64,000 nucleotides of DNA from Clostridia bacterium (GTDB lineage Bacteria; Bacillota; Clostridia; TANB77; CAG-508). The notes below the pieces were generated by a model. That model had not been told where the DNA came from. It saw only the letters and a program-made list of their open reading frames with translations, and ran no database searches. Location: the NCBI GenBank assembly GCA_017528375.1, contig JAFXOY010000024.1:25497-89496 (forward strand). Direction: 5' to 3'. A program made the translations under genes and the position numbers. Below are positions 10,912 through 19,149 of the stretch, piece by piece; the stretch's first letter is position 1, and each line of letters opens with the position of its first letter.

Positions 10912-12777
10912 GTGAGAATATTAAGAGATTTTAAAGTACCAGATTTTAAATTTCCAAAATTTAAAATGGATGGTTTATCAAATATTGAAGAAATGAATGT
11001 GGATTATGAGTCTATTCAAAACCAACAAGAAGGCAAAACAAAGAAGAATTCTAAAATATATGAAATAACAAATTACAAAACTGTAAAAGAGATTTTCCAA
11101 AATTCAACAACAAAATATGCAGACAATACATTTATTTTAGAAAAATTTAATAGCAAAGAACCATTTAAAGAAATTAAATATAGTGAGTTTAGAAGTGATG
11201 TTATTTCATTAGGAACAGCACTTAATGACTATTTAAAAATAAAAGATACAAGAGTTGTTATAATAGGCGAAAATACATATCATTGGTATGTTTCATATAT
11301 GGCAATGTTATGTGGAAGCGGAATTGCAGTTCCAGTTGATAAAGAATTACCAGAAAATGAAATAATTAACGTTATCAATAGATCAAAAGCTACAGCTGTA
11401 ATTTATTCTACAAAGAAAAAAGAAGTAATACATAAAATAATAGACTCAAAAGCAACAAAAGTAAAATATTTTATTCAAATGAACTCTGATGACGAGTTAA
11501 AAGATGGTAAAGTTGGACTAAATTACCTTATTAAACAAGGAAATATATTACTAAATAACGGTAATAATTCATATATGGATATACAAATAGATCCAAATGA
11601 ATTTAAGGTTTTAATATTCACATCAGGAACAACATCAAATTCAAAAGGTGTAATGTTATGCAATAGAAATTTAGCAGAGAACATAAATGCTGTTTCAGCA
11701 TATGTAAAATTATATCCAAATGACAGGTTAATGTCCGTTTTGCCATTACACCATACATATGAATCAACAATAGGATATCTATTACCATTTGCTAACGGAG
11801 CATCAATTAGTGTTTGCCAAGGATTAAGATATATTGTATCTGATTTACAAGAAACAAAGCCAACAGCTTTATTAACTGTTCCATTACTTGTAGAGAATCT
11901 TTACAAAAAAATAAACGCTAATATAAAGAAAAGCAAAAAAGATGGTTTAGTAAATTCAATGATTCACATTACAAATGCTTTGAAAAGCGTAAATATTGAT
12001 ATAAAAAGAAAAGTATTTAACGAAATATATGAAAATTTAGGTGGAAACTTAAGAATAATTGTATCTGCAGCAGCTCCAATAGATAAGAAAATTGGAAAAT
12101 GGGTTGAAGATATAGGTATTACTTTCTTACAAGGATATGGACTTACTGAAACAGCTCCAATTGCAGCTTTAACACCTGAATACAAAACTAAAGTTGGTTC
12201 TGCAGGAAAACCTGTAATTTGTGCTGACATTAAAATAGACAATCCTAATGAAAATGGAGAAGGAGAAATCCTAATAAAAAGTGAAACATTAATGTTAGGA
12301 TATTATGAAGATGAAGAAGCAACAAAGGAAGTAATGGAAGGAGAATACTTCCATTCAGGAGATATTGGTTATCTAGATGATGAAGGATATCTATTTATTA
12401 CAGGTAGATGTAAAAATGTAATAGTTACACAAAATGGAAAAAACATATATCCAGAAGAAATAGAATTAATGCTAGGAAATATACCTGAAATAAAAGAATC
12501 AATGGTATATGGAAAACAAGATGCTGAAAAGAAAAATGATAAAGAATTGATTATTACTGCAAAAGTTATTCCAAATTATGAGGAAATTGAAAAAAATCAT
12601 GGAAAAGGATTAACAGATGAACAGGTTTATGATATTATTTGGGAAAAGATTAAAGAAGTAAATAGACAATTAACATCATATAAAGCAATTAAGAAATTAG
12701 AAATTAAAAAAGACGAATTTGAAAAAACAACAACAATGAAAATAAAACGTTATGTAGAAATCAAAAAAGAGAGTTAA
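10912..12777 (+). CDS. AMP-dependent long-chain acyl-CoA synthetase
   Basis: 621 residues from GTG 10912, preceded by CGGAGG at seven bases; the first upstream ATG codes have no such site. The family signature is present: P-loop FTSGTTSNSKGVML, YGLTETAP, and the hinge segment HSGDIGYLDDEGYLFITGR followed by NIYPEEIE. The enzyme activates a carboxylic acid with ATP and transfers it to CoA. The closest group by layout is the long-chain fatty acid-CoA ligases (COG1022). Fatty acid specificity is not visible. Confidence 0.9.
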   Translation: MRILRDFKVPDFKFPKFKMDGLSNIEEMNVDYESIQNQQEGKTKKNSKIYEITNYKTVKEIFQNSTTKYADNTFILEKFNSKEPFKEIKYSEFRSDVISLGTALNDYLKIKDTRVVIIGENTYHWYVSYMAMLCGSGIAVPVDKELPENEIINVINRSKATAVIYSTKKKEVIHKIIDSKATKVKYFIQMNSDDELKDGKVGLNYLIKQGNILLNNGNNSYMDIQIDPNEFKVLIFTSGTTSNSKGVMLCNRNLAENINAVSAYVKLYPNDRLMSVLPLHHTYESTIGYLLPFANGASISVCQGLRYIVSDLQETKPTALLTVPLLVENLYKKINANIKKSKKDGLVNSMIHITNALKSVNIDIKRKVFNEIYENLGGNLRIIVSAAAPIDKKIGKWVEDIGITFLQGYGLTETAPIAALTPEYKTKVGSAGKPVICADIKIDNPNENGEGEILIKSETLMLGYYEDEEATKEVMEGEYFHSGDIGYLDDEGYLFITGRCKNVIVTQNGKNIYPEEIELMLGNIPEIKESMVYGKQDAEKKNDKELIITAKVIPNYEEIEKNHGKGLTDEQVYDIIWEKIKEVNRQLTSYKAIKKLEIKKDEFEKTTTMKIKRYVEIKKES

Positions 12778-12909
12778 CAAGCAACTTGTAACAATTTTGT
12801 AATAAAAATGACACAAAAAAGAAAAATAAATAATATTGTAGAAATCCGTAGGATGATGTATAATAATATTGTTAGTAAATATACTTATGATAAAGGAGGG
12901 AAATTTACA

Positions 12910-13788
12910 ATGTCTAAATCTGACATGGTAAACGTAAAAATGGTAATTACAGAAGAAAAAATATTAGCCAATATTGAAAAAGTACAAAAGATGATAAATC
13001 CAAATAGCAAAAAGCAAATTGTACAATTAGAAGAAGATAGCTATTTTAAAGATTTAATAGAGTCTATAAAAACGTATTTAATTGAATATCCAGAAAAAGA
13101 TAATTTCCCTAAGGATGTATATGATGCAGCATACGAATTAGTTGAATATGCAACAGCTCAATTTGAAGATAACACAAAACTAATTGAAGACTTAATAAGA
13201 CAAAGAGAAAAAAATATATCATTAGCTGCAGAATTAAAAGAAGTACTACAAGTTGTGGAAGATAAAGAACAAGATTGGAAAAAGAGAGTTCAAGAATTAT
13301 CTGTAGAGGATTATTCAGAAGAAATAATAGATACACTAGGACAAATGGGAAGAGCAAAGAACAATAAAACACCAAGTTATTTAGAATCTTTAAAAGATGT
13401 AAATACTAAAATAGCTAATCTTGAATCAAATTTACACATTGAAATAGATATGGAAAGAATAGAAGATAGATCAAAAGCTTTAAGCTATATAGGAATCGAA
13501 ATTGCAGATGCTTTAAAAGAAATTCCGGTACCACAAGAAAAAGTTGAACAAAAAGAAGTAGAAAATACAGAAGATGCAAAGACACAAACTTCAGAATTAG
13601 TTCAACAAAGTGATTTGGATGATGCGCAATACTTCGAAGATACAAGAATAGATATTAAACCATCTATTTGGACTAGAATAAAAAATCTAAAATTAATAAG
13701 AACTTTAAGATATATCTTAAAAATAAAAGTAGTTTTAGAATTACCTGCATTACCAGAAGGAAAAATGGAAGAGCAACATCAACATTAG
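12910..13788 (+). CDS. Hypothetical coiled-coil protein, 292 aa
   Basis: Start ATG 12910 follows AAAGGAGGG. Highly charged, Glu/Lys/Gln-rich helical protein, likely coiled coil through residues 20-200, with a low-complexity linker near 215-240 and a basic, hydrophobic tail (WTRIKNLKLIRTLRYILKIKVV) that could touch the membrane. No recognised family. Single gene with a good terminator. Confidence 0.75.
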   Translation: MSKSDMVNVKMVITEEKILANIEKVQKMINPNSKKQIVQLEEDSYFKDLIESIKTYLIEYPEKDNFPKDVYDAAYELVEYATAQFEDNTKLIEDLIRQREKNISLAAELKEVLQVVEDKEQDWKKRVQELSVEDYSEEIIDTLGQMGRAKNNKTPSYLESLKDVNTKIANLESNLHIEIDMERIEDRSKALSYIGIEIADALKEIPVPQEKVEQKEVENTEDAKTQTSELVQQSDLDDAQYFEDTRIDIKPSIWTRIKNLKLIRTLRYILKIKVVLELPALPEGKMEEQHQH

Positions 13789-13789
13789 A

Positions 13790-13834
13790 AAGATTAAAAC
13801 CACAATTAGACATGTTCTAGTTGTGGTTTTTGTG
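13790..13834 (+). terminator. Terminator
   Basis: AAAACCACAA / TTGTGGTTTT stem with T-run. Confidence 0.85.
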
Positions 13835-13965
13835 TTGAAAAATAAGAACAAATAGCTAATAAATAATAAAGTAAAAATAAATAACGGAAAAATTGAAAAA
13901 AATAGAAAAATTGCTTGACATTATTCTTAGATTAGTATATACTTACTATTGTTGAAACAAAAAAC

Positions 13966-14042
13966 GCGCCCTTAGCTCAGTTGGTCAGAGCAACCGGCTC
14001 ATAACCGGTGGGTCCTAGGTTCGAATCCTAGAGGGCGCACCA
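13966..14042 (+). tRNA. tRNA with CAT anticodon, probably tRNA-Ile2 (lysidine type)
   Basis: 77 bases including encoded CCA. Acceptor GCGCCCT/AGGGCGC, anticodon loop CTCATAA, T arm CCTAGGTTCGAATCCTAGG. The anticodon stem lacks the GGG/CCC pairs of the initiator. The CTCATAA loop resembles tRNA-Ile(CAU) of Bacillus, whose C34 becomes lysidine, more than elongator Met; a second CAT tRNA at 36082 looks like elongator Met. Confidence 0.85.
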
Positions 14043-14092
14043 ATTAAAAGTGAATAGTTTTTTCACTATTCACTTTTAGCAATTTAATATTT

Positions 14093-14399
14093 GGGTAGGT
14101 GGCCGAGTGGCTAAAGGCGGCAGACTGTGGTCTTTGGTTAATCAAAAACCTAAACTTGCAGCTCATACAAGCAATTGTATGATGAACACCGGGCTAATTC
14201 GGGGAACTCTTAACAGGTAATGCTGATGACAATCCCGAGCTAGGAAAGTAATTTCCGAGTGTAGAGACTTTATACCTGGTATCTATAAATAGATAAAGAG
14301 AAAGTCCAGACTACAAACATGTAATGGTAGTGAAAACTATAGTAGTAAGAAATCTGTTCTCATATGAGTACGATGGTTCGAATCCATCCCTGCCCACCA
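14093..14399 (+). tRNA. tRNA-Tyr (GTA) interrupted by a group I intron
   Basis: Exons 14093-14128 and 14350-14399 join to an 86-base class II tRNA: acceptor GGGTAGG/CCTGCCC, D arm GGCCGAGTGGCTAAAGGC, anticodon stem CAGA...TCTG with loop CTGTAAA (anticodon GTA), a long variable arm TTCTCATATGAGTAC, T arm ATGGTTCGAATCCAT and CCA. The intron lies after the second anticodon base (GT|A). Without removing it no tRNA fold is possible. Confidence 0.93.
14129..14349 (+). mobile_element. Group I intron in tRNA-Tyr
   Basis: 221 bases, no open reading frame. The four conserved core segments occur in order: P AATTCGGGGAAC (14196), Q AATCCCGAGC (14231), R GTGTAGAGACTT (14259) and S AAGAGAAAGTCC (14296); R and S pair as P7 (GACTTT/AAAGTC). 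The 5' exon ends in U and the intron ends in G, as group I splicing requires. GCAG near 14158 could be the guide pairing with exon CUGU. Confidence 0.92.
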
Positions 14400-14400
14400 C

Positions 14401-14442
14401 GAAGCTTTATAACGTAGTAAATGTTATAGAGCTTTTTTAGTT
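14401..14442 (+). terminator. Terminator after tRNA-Tyr
   Basis: AAGCTTTATAAC / GTTATAGAGCTT stem then TTTTTTAG. Confidence 0.8.
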
Positions 14443-14481
14443 TTTTTGGAGAATTGTATAGAAAAAGAGGATAGTTAAAAA

Positions 14482-15960
14482 CTATCCTCTTAAAATAATT
14501 TCCCTATTGGAATTATTTACTTCATTAATTTCTTTAATTCTCTTAGAAATAATAACATATTCATTTTTGTTATCGAATCTTATTTCTAAAGACTTGGTGT
14601 AATTACTATTAGTTATTTCATTTATAATAAAACTTGCATTACAAGAATTTATAGTTTCAAAAGTAGTTATAAAACCAATTCCTGTTCCGCCTTCATCAAG
14701 ATGTGTAGAAGCAGGTTGTAATCCTAGGTTTACTAAAGTAGTTGCTTCAAAAGGTATACCGCTATCAAGGATACAAATTTCATAAGTATCTTCTTTTATT
14801 CCAAACACAGCCATAATACTTTTAAATTCATTATTACAATGATTAATAGCAATGATAGCATTTCGTATTAAATCTCCAAGTAGTGTTTCTAACTGGCTTT
14901 TTGTAATATAGTTTTCTATAATATGGTTTATATCACATTCGATTTTCAGTATAAGTTCTATATTGTTTTTATTACATTCAGATTGCATATATGATAACAT
15001 ATCATCTATTTCTTGAATGTTGGTTTTATCAAGTCTTGGTAGCATTTTTGTCTTTTCAATATATTCGTTTGATAGAGTATTTAGTCTATCTGAAATATAT
15101 GTAAGATCTTTACCAAATTCGCTGTTCAGTGATAATTTCTGTTTGTTAATTAAGTCATTTAGCTTTTTGTTTAATGCTTCTTGTCTATGATAGAATTCGT
15201 GATTAGACTTTACAAGTTTTTGTTTTTCTTGTAGAGCAGTTGATAGTTTCTGTCTGGTTTCAGCAATTTCTTGTTCGTAGTCTTTTAAGGTTTTTGTTTG
15301 AAGCTTGTGTTTTTGATACAGAATGATACTTCTTTGAAGAACAATAAAAAGTATTATAACCAATACAAATAATCCAATCGCAATATCTTTAAATGATAAA
15401 GAGTGAATGTTCTCTAATATCAAGAATACAAATATTATTAACGCATTGATAATCAATACAAATGCATCTAAATATTCATTATCGGAACGATTTTTTATAA
15501 AAGAAAAACCGTTTTTAAATCTCTTTAGTTTGAAAAATAATGATATAAGTGCAAAAGAAATAATAAAGTATATGCATGATACTAGTACTGTATATATGGG
15601 ATTTATCGAACTTCGATTGACAAATGATGAAAGTATCGCTACAAGTATTGCTGATATATAAACAAAAGTGTATGATATTGATATACTTGTTATAGTAATT
15701 ATGGCAGAAATACCAAATTTGTTAGAGGATAGTATACCGAGCATAATTACAAATACTAAATATGTTATGAGTAGTTGAGTGATATCGTAAAAAAGATTAT
15801 TAGTTAATATGTCGATTAATGTTATGCCTAAAATTAGAATTAGTGCAATTATTTTCTTATTTGTATTAATTTTTTGGACACCCAAAATTCTAAAGTAGGA
15901 ATAAAAAGTTAATAAATTAATAGCAAAGGTTTTTACAAATATGTTTATAATACTAATCAT
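14482..15960 (-). CDS. AgrC-like sensor histidine kinase (GHKL)
   Basis: 492 residues from ATG 15960-15958, preceded by AAAGGAG on the minus strand. Six or seven predicted membrane helices (residues 1-220), a coiled-coil linker with repeated Gln/Lys, a segment EFYHRQEALNKKL where the phosphoacceptor His is expected, and a C-terminal GHKL ATPase with N box LLGDLIRNAIIAI, ILDSGIPF and GGTGIGF. This is the layout of peptide-sensing kinases of the Agr/Com family. It belongs with the peptide gene at 16065-16112 and the Spo0A-like regulator at 16365-17165. Confidence 0.87.
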   Translation of the reverse strand: MISIINIFVKTFAINLLTFYSYFRILGVQKINTNKKIIALILILGITLIDILTNNLFYDITQLLITYLVFVIMLGILSSNKFGISAIITITSISISYTFVYISAILVAILSSFVNRSSINPIYTVLVSCIYFIISFALISLFFKLKRFKNGFSFIKNRSDNEYLDAFVLIINALIIFVFLILENIHSLSFKDIAIGLFVLVIILFIVLQRSIILYQKHKLQTKTLKDYEQEIAETRQKLSTALQEKQKLVKSNHEFYHRQEALNKKLNDLINKQKLSLNSEFGKDLTYISDRLNTLSNEYIEKTKMLPRLDKTNIQEIDDMLSYMQSECNKNNIELILKIECDINHIIENYITKSQLETLLGDLIRNAIIAINHCNNEFKSIMAVFGIKEDTYEICILDSGIPFEATTLVNLGLQPASTHLDEGGTGIGFITTFETINSCNASFIINEITNSNYTKSLEIRFDNKNEYVIISKRIKEINEVNNSNREIILRG

Positions 15961-15996
15961 AATAACTCCTTTCGAGTTGATTATATAATATAATAA

Positions 15997-16049
15997 AAGA
16001 GTAATCAAATATTATTTTAAAGTTTAAAATAACAATTTGATTACTCATG
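15997..16049 (-). terminator. Long hairpin between peptide gene and kinase gene
   Basis: GAGTAATCAAAT and ATTTGATTACTC arms extend through ATTATTTTAAA/TTTAAAATAAC. On the minus strand it is followed by TTTTATTATA. It would act as a partial terminator, so that the peptide mRNA outnumbers the kinase mRNA. Confidence 0.65.
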
Positions 16050-16064
16050 CTTATGAGATATTAA

Positions 16065-16112
16065 TTAATGTGATAAAAGCCATTCCAGCCAATCCCAGAA
16101 GTTATCCCACAT
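16065..16112 (-). CDS. 15-residue Trp-rich peptide, candidate signal peptide pheromone
   Basis: ATG at 16112-16110 follows AAGGGAGTGAGATAT, a strong ribosome binding site. The peptide MWDNFWDWLEWLLSH has four Trp and would be an amphipathic helix. It lies immediately upstream of a peptide-sensing type kinase and is separated from it by a hairpin. Position suggests an autoinducer or small regulator; no family is recognised. The same frame is open further upstream to 16298, but that extension is AT-driven and lacks a ribosome binding site. Confidence 0.5.
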   Translation of the reverse strand: MWDNFWDWLEWLLSH

Positions 16113-16239
16113 ATATCTCACTCCCTTATATAAATTCGTACCTATCCGGTACCTATATAAAGGATAGCCCGCAAGCCCACTATTTAAGCTGATTACAAAG
16201 GATGCAAAACAATAAAACAGAATACAAAAAAATAACAAA

Positions 16240-16259
16240 ACATGACAAAAAATGACAAA
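16240..16259 (-). promoter_or_regulatory. Tandem TGTCA direct repeats upstream of the peptide gene
   Basis: On the minus strand TGTCA occurs twice exactly 10 bases apart (16257-16253 and 16247-16243), about 130 bases before the peptide start. Spacing of one helical turn and resemblance to the Spo0A box core TGTCGAA suggest binding of the neighbouring Spo0A-like regulator. Confidence 0.5.
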
Positions 16260-16289
16260 AGTAAGTATATTTTTTTCAAAAATCAAATA

Positions 16290-16337
16290 AAAAGGCACAA
16301 AAAAAGAAAATCCTGTAAAATAGGATTTTCTTTTTAA
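16290..16337 (-). terminator. Terminator after the Spo0A-like gene
   Basis: AGAAAATCCT / AGGATTTTCT stem followed on the minus strand by a T-run. Confidence 0.85.
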
Positions 16338-16364
16338 AATTAATCATATATATAATTTATAAAA

Positions 16365-17165
16365 CTACTTCAAAATCTTCTTAATCTTATCAGCATAGTA
16401 ATAAATAAACTCAGTAGGTGTAGGAACACCAGTTTCGTAATTAATCTTAGCAGTATAATAAGTTTCTAAATCTTCTAAACTTGAAACTCTCCAAGCATGT
16501 AAAATTGCATTTTGCATATCTCTACTAATAGTACTGCTTGCACGTTTGTATTTATTAACTAAATATTGAACTGCACTAATTTTTTCTCCACCATCAGTAT
16601 TAGTAATTATGTAATAAATAGCGTCATGTAAATATTTTCTGCCTTGCATATGCAATCCAATACCTATTAAATTTAATTCGTCATTAATTATATTAGAAAT
16701 CTTTTCTTCATTTTCTTTGTTATCTTCAATAACGATATTTCCAGTTAAAGATTTATCTTCACTATAACCACTAAGCAATACTAAAGTATTGATTACATTT
16801 TCAATACTATAATTTTGTTGCTTTTTATAGAATATCAAATCAATTCCTTTATCATGTAAATAATCATAAACAGTGTTTGATGAAACAACAGTGTTAACGA
16901 CAATTTTAGGTCTTTTTGAAAATTTCATTTTTTGTAAATTTTCTATCAGATCAAAAGAATTTGCATTACCAGAACCATTATGAAGTTCTATATCAAGAAT
17001 TATAGCGTCAGGCATAGTTTTCTTAATTAATTCTAATCCTTCGATATCTGAATCTGTTGAAGCTATCAATTTGACATCATTTCTTGTTTTGATATAGTTT
17101 TCAAATTTGATACATTCAGCTTTGTCATCTTCAATTAATAGCACATTTAGAACCTTGTTACTCAT
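16365..17165 (-). CDS. Spo0A-like response regulator
   Basis: 266 residues from ATG 17165-17163 (AAAGGA nine bases upstream). Residues 5-125 are a receiver domain with acidic pair EDD, phosphoacceptor Asp in AIILDIELHNG, Thr in VVNTVVSS and Lys in FYKK. Residues 155-266 match the Spo0A C-terminal DNA-binding domain: LIGIGLHMQGRKYLHDAI, then SSTISRDMQNAILHAW in the recognition helix region, then PTPTEFIYYYADKI. It may not be the sporulation Spo0A itself because the receiver has an unusual insert (NGSGNANS) and it is paired with an AgrC-like kinase. It is divergent from the XRE gene. Confidence 0.85.
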   Translation of the reverse strand: MSNKVLNVLLIEDDKAECIKFENYIKTRNDVKLIASTDSDIEGLELIKKTMPDAIILDIELHNGSGNANSFDLIENLQKMKFSKRPKIVVNTVVSSNTVYDYLHDKGIDLIFYKKQQNYSIENVINTLVLLSGYSEDKSLTGNIVIEDNKENEEKISNIINDELNLIGIGLHMQGRKYLHDAIYYIITNTDGGEKISAVQYLVNKYKRASSTISRDMQNAILHAWRVSSLEDLETYYTAKINYETGVPTPTEFIYYYADKIKKILK

Positions 17166-17243
17166 ATATTTCATTCCTTTCAAAATAACATTGAATTCAT
17201 AATAGCATATTCAATTTGAAAATTCTATAAAATTTTGTATTTA

Positions 17244-17260
17244 TTGTCAAAAAATGTCAT
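17244..17260 (+). promoter_or_regulatory. Tandem TGTCA repeats between the Spo0A-like and XRE genes
   Basis: TGTCA at 17245-17249 and 17255-17259, again exactly 10 bases apart, in the divergent promoter region. Same architecture as at 16240-16259. Confidence 0.5.
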
Positions 17261-17322
17261 ATATAGGAATAGTAGAATAAATGTTAACAATGAGGTTTAA
17301 CTCATAAGAAAGGAGAATTATT

Positions 17323-17700
17323 ATGAATAAAGATACTGAATTTTTGAAACAAATGGGTCAAAGAATAAGACAAATACGAAATGAAATGGATATGACAAAA
17401 GATGCTTTAGCTAAGGCTATGGGAGTTACTGGACAGTTTTTGGGTGTGGTTGAAGCAGGAAGAAGTGCTATTTCGTATGAGAAATTAAAGAAATTATGTG
17501 AATTAAGTGGATATACTTCTGATTATATATTGTTCGGGAAAGATATGGAAATGCTAAATGAAACAAAGGCTTTATTTTTAGAATATAATGAAGAGCAAGT
17601 AGAAGATGCTTGCGAAATTTTGAAAAGAATGTCTAAAATTGTTAGAAGAAATCCATCAAAAGGTTCTATTTACTATGACGAAAAATATGGCCGAAAATAA
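17323..17700 (+). CDS. XRE-family transcriptional regulator
   Basis: 125 residues, ATG after AAAGGAGAA. Helix-turn-helix of the Cro/CI type at residues 10-70 (GQRIRQIRNEMDMTKDALAKAMGVTGQFLGVVEAGRS split over its helices), then a short C-terminal helical part. It lies between a Spo0A-like regulator and a TasA/SipW-type locus, a position reminiscent of SinR in Bacillus, but sequence similarity to SinR cannot be claimed. Confidence 0.85.
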   Translation: MNKDTEFLKQMGQRIRQIRNEMDMTKDALAKAMGVTGQFLGVVEAGRSAISYEKLKKLCELSGYTSDYILFGKDMEMLNETKALFLEYNEEQVEDACEILKRMSKIVRRNPSKGSIYYDEKYGRK

Positions 17701-17735
17701 TACCAATAAATTCCTTATTAAAAATTCTTGTAAGC

Positions 17736-17770
17736 TCTTGACGAAAAAAACAAGTAAAGATATAATAAAA
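17736..17770 (+). promoter_or_regulatory. Promoter of the surface-protein operon
   Basis: TTGACG, 17-base spacer, TATAAT about 170 bases before the first gene. Confidence 0.6.
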
Positions 17771-17865
17771 TTGTGGAAATAAATAAGGAAAAGATACTAA
17801 AGAAAAAAACTAATAGAAGATGTCAAAAAAGAAAAAATGTAAAGAAAATCATATAAATAAATGGT

Positions 17866-17907
17866 ATCCTCCTTGTTATAAAAATAACAATTGGAGGATT
17901 TTTTATT
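17866..17907 (+). terminator. Leader hairpin/terminator before surface-protein operon
   Basis: ATCCTCC...GGAGGAT stem with ATAACAA/TTGTTAT extension and TTTTTT after it. It lies downstream of the promoter and upstream of the first gene, so it may attenuate the operon. Confidence 0.65.
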
Positions 17908-17931
17908 GAAAATGATAGGTGGTGAAAGGGG

Positions 17932-19098
17932 GTGTCTAAAATATCCCGTAACAAGATTTTTTTAGTAGGAGTGTTCTTAACCTTAGTAATGTTTATTTCT
18001 GGAATATATGCATTTACAAATTTATCTATTTTATCAATTAAAAATGAAATCAATACAGGTGCTGTTAAAATAGAATTGCAAGAGTATACTGTAAGTAATG
18101 GTACTGAAACTTTATATGATGAAAGTGATTCAGAAAAAGTTATGCCAGGACAAGTTATTTCGTTAATTCCTAGAGTTTCTAATATAGGTGATCCATGTTA
18201 TATTAGAGCAAAAGTTAGTTATTCAAAAGAAGATTCTGAACTTGTTAATGTAGATAGAATAGATAACGTAAGTGATGATTGGATAAAGAAAGGAGAATAT
18301 TGGTATTATAAACCAATATTGCAATCAGGCAAAAAAATAGATATATTCAAAACTTTCACAATCCCAACTGATATGCCGAATGATTATCAAGGAAAAGAAA
18401 TACAAGTTAATATTACAGCTGAAGCTATTCAAGCTGATAGTTTTAAACCTGACTTTGATTCAGAATCACCATGGAATAAAGTAAAAGTTCAAAAAGCATC
18501 AGATGATGTTTATAAATTTGATAAAGTACAAATGAATACAAATGCGAAAATTGAATATGAAAACAATGCACAACAATATATTGAAGTTCCAGAAAATTTC
18601 TTAGGAAAATTAGGACATTTAGTACCAGGAGAAGTTGTAGAACAAGATATAAATCTTAATAATTCTACATCAAAGGAAATTGAGTATTTCGTTACAGTTA
18701 AAAAGGAATCTGGTTTATCAGACAAACAATTAAATTTACTAAAAAATTTAAAATTATCTATTTCAGTTGATAACAAAGTTGTTTATGAAGGAAACCTATA
18801 TGATATTGATAAAATTTCATTAGGAAAGTACTTAAGCAAACAGTCTGATAAAGCTAAGTTTACAGTAAAAATGCCTGAAGAATTAGGCAATGAGTATTCT
18901 GTACTAAATACATCAATAAATTGGCTTTTCTCAGTTGATGGAAAAGATCCAGTAATTCCAAAGAAAGACCCAGAAGTGGTTCCAAGTCCACAAACAGGGG
19001 ACACAAAAATTCAGATCGCTTTAACTGTATTTTTAATTTCAGCAATTGGACTAATAATTGTTTTAATTGTTGAAAGAAGAGTAAGAAAGCGTAATTAA
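17932..19098 (+). CDS. Cell-wall-anchored TasA/camelysin-like surface protein
   Basis: 388 residues from GTG 17932 just after GAAAGGGG. Signal sequence at residues 5-32 (IFLVGVFLTLVMFISGIYAFT), a beta-rich domain with PGQVISLIPRVSNIGDPCYIRAKVS typical of SipW-dependent TasA/camelysin proteins, and a C-terminal sorting-type signal SPQTGD followed by a hydrophobic helix and basic tail (ERRVRKRN). The motif suggests sortase anchoring. First gene of a three-gene operon with the TasA-like protein and its signal peptidase. The start codon is the least certain part. Confidence 0.75.
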   Translation: MSKISRNKIFLVGVFLTLVMFISGIYAFTNLSILSIKNEINTGAVKIELQEYTVSNGTETLYDESDSEKVMPGQVISLIPRVSNIGDPCYIRAKVSYSKEDSELVNVDRIDNVSDDWIKKGEYWYYKPILQSGKKIDIFKTFTIPTDMPNDYQGKEIQVNITAEAIQADSFKPDFDSESPWNKVKVQKASDDVYKFDKVQMNTNAKIEYENNAQQYIEVPENFLGKLGHLVPGEVVEQDINLNNSTSKEIEYFVTVKKESGLSDKQLNLLKNLKLSISVDNKVVYEGNLYDIDKISLGKYLSKQSDKAKFTVKMPEELGNEYSVLNTSINWLFSVDGKDPVIPKKDPEVVPSPQTGDTKIQIALTVFLISAIGLIIVLIVERRVRKRN

Positions 19099-19149
19099 AT
19101 TAGATAACAATTAAAATGTTATAAATTAAAATTTTTAGGAGGAAAAGTT

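Noticed and set aside
16065-16298. A 77-residue protein in the frame of the 15-residue peptide
   Set aside because: The longer frame has no ribosome binding site and covers AT-rich regulatory DNA and the TGTCA boxes; the short start has AAGGGAG.
17323-17700. Calling the XRE protein SinR
   Set aside because: Only position and fold agree; helix sequence and length do not allow the name.
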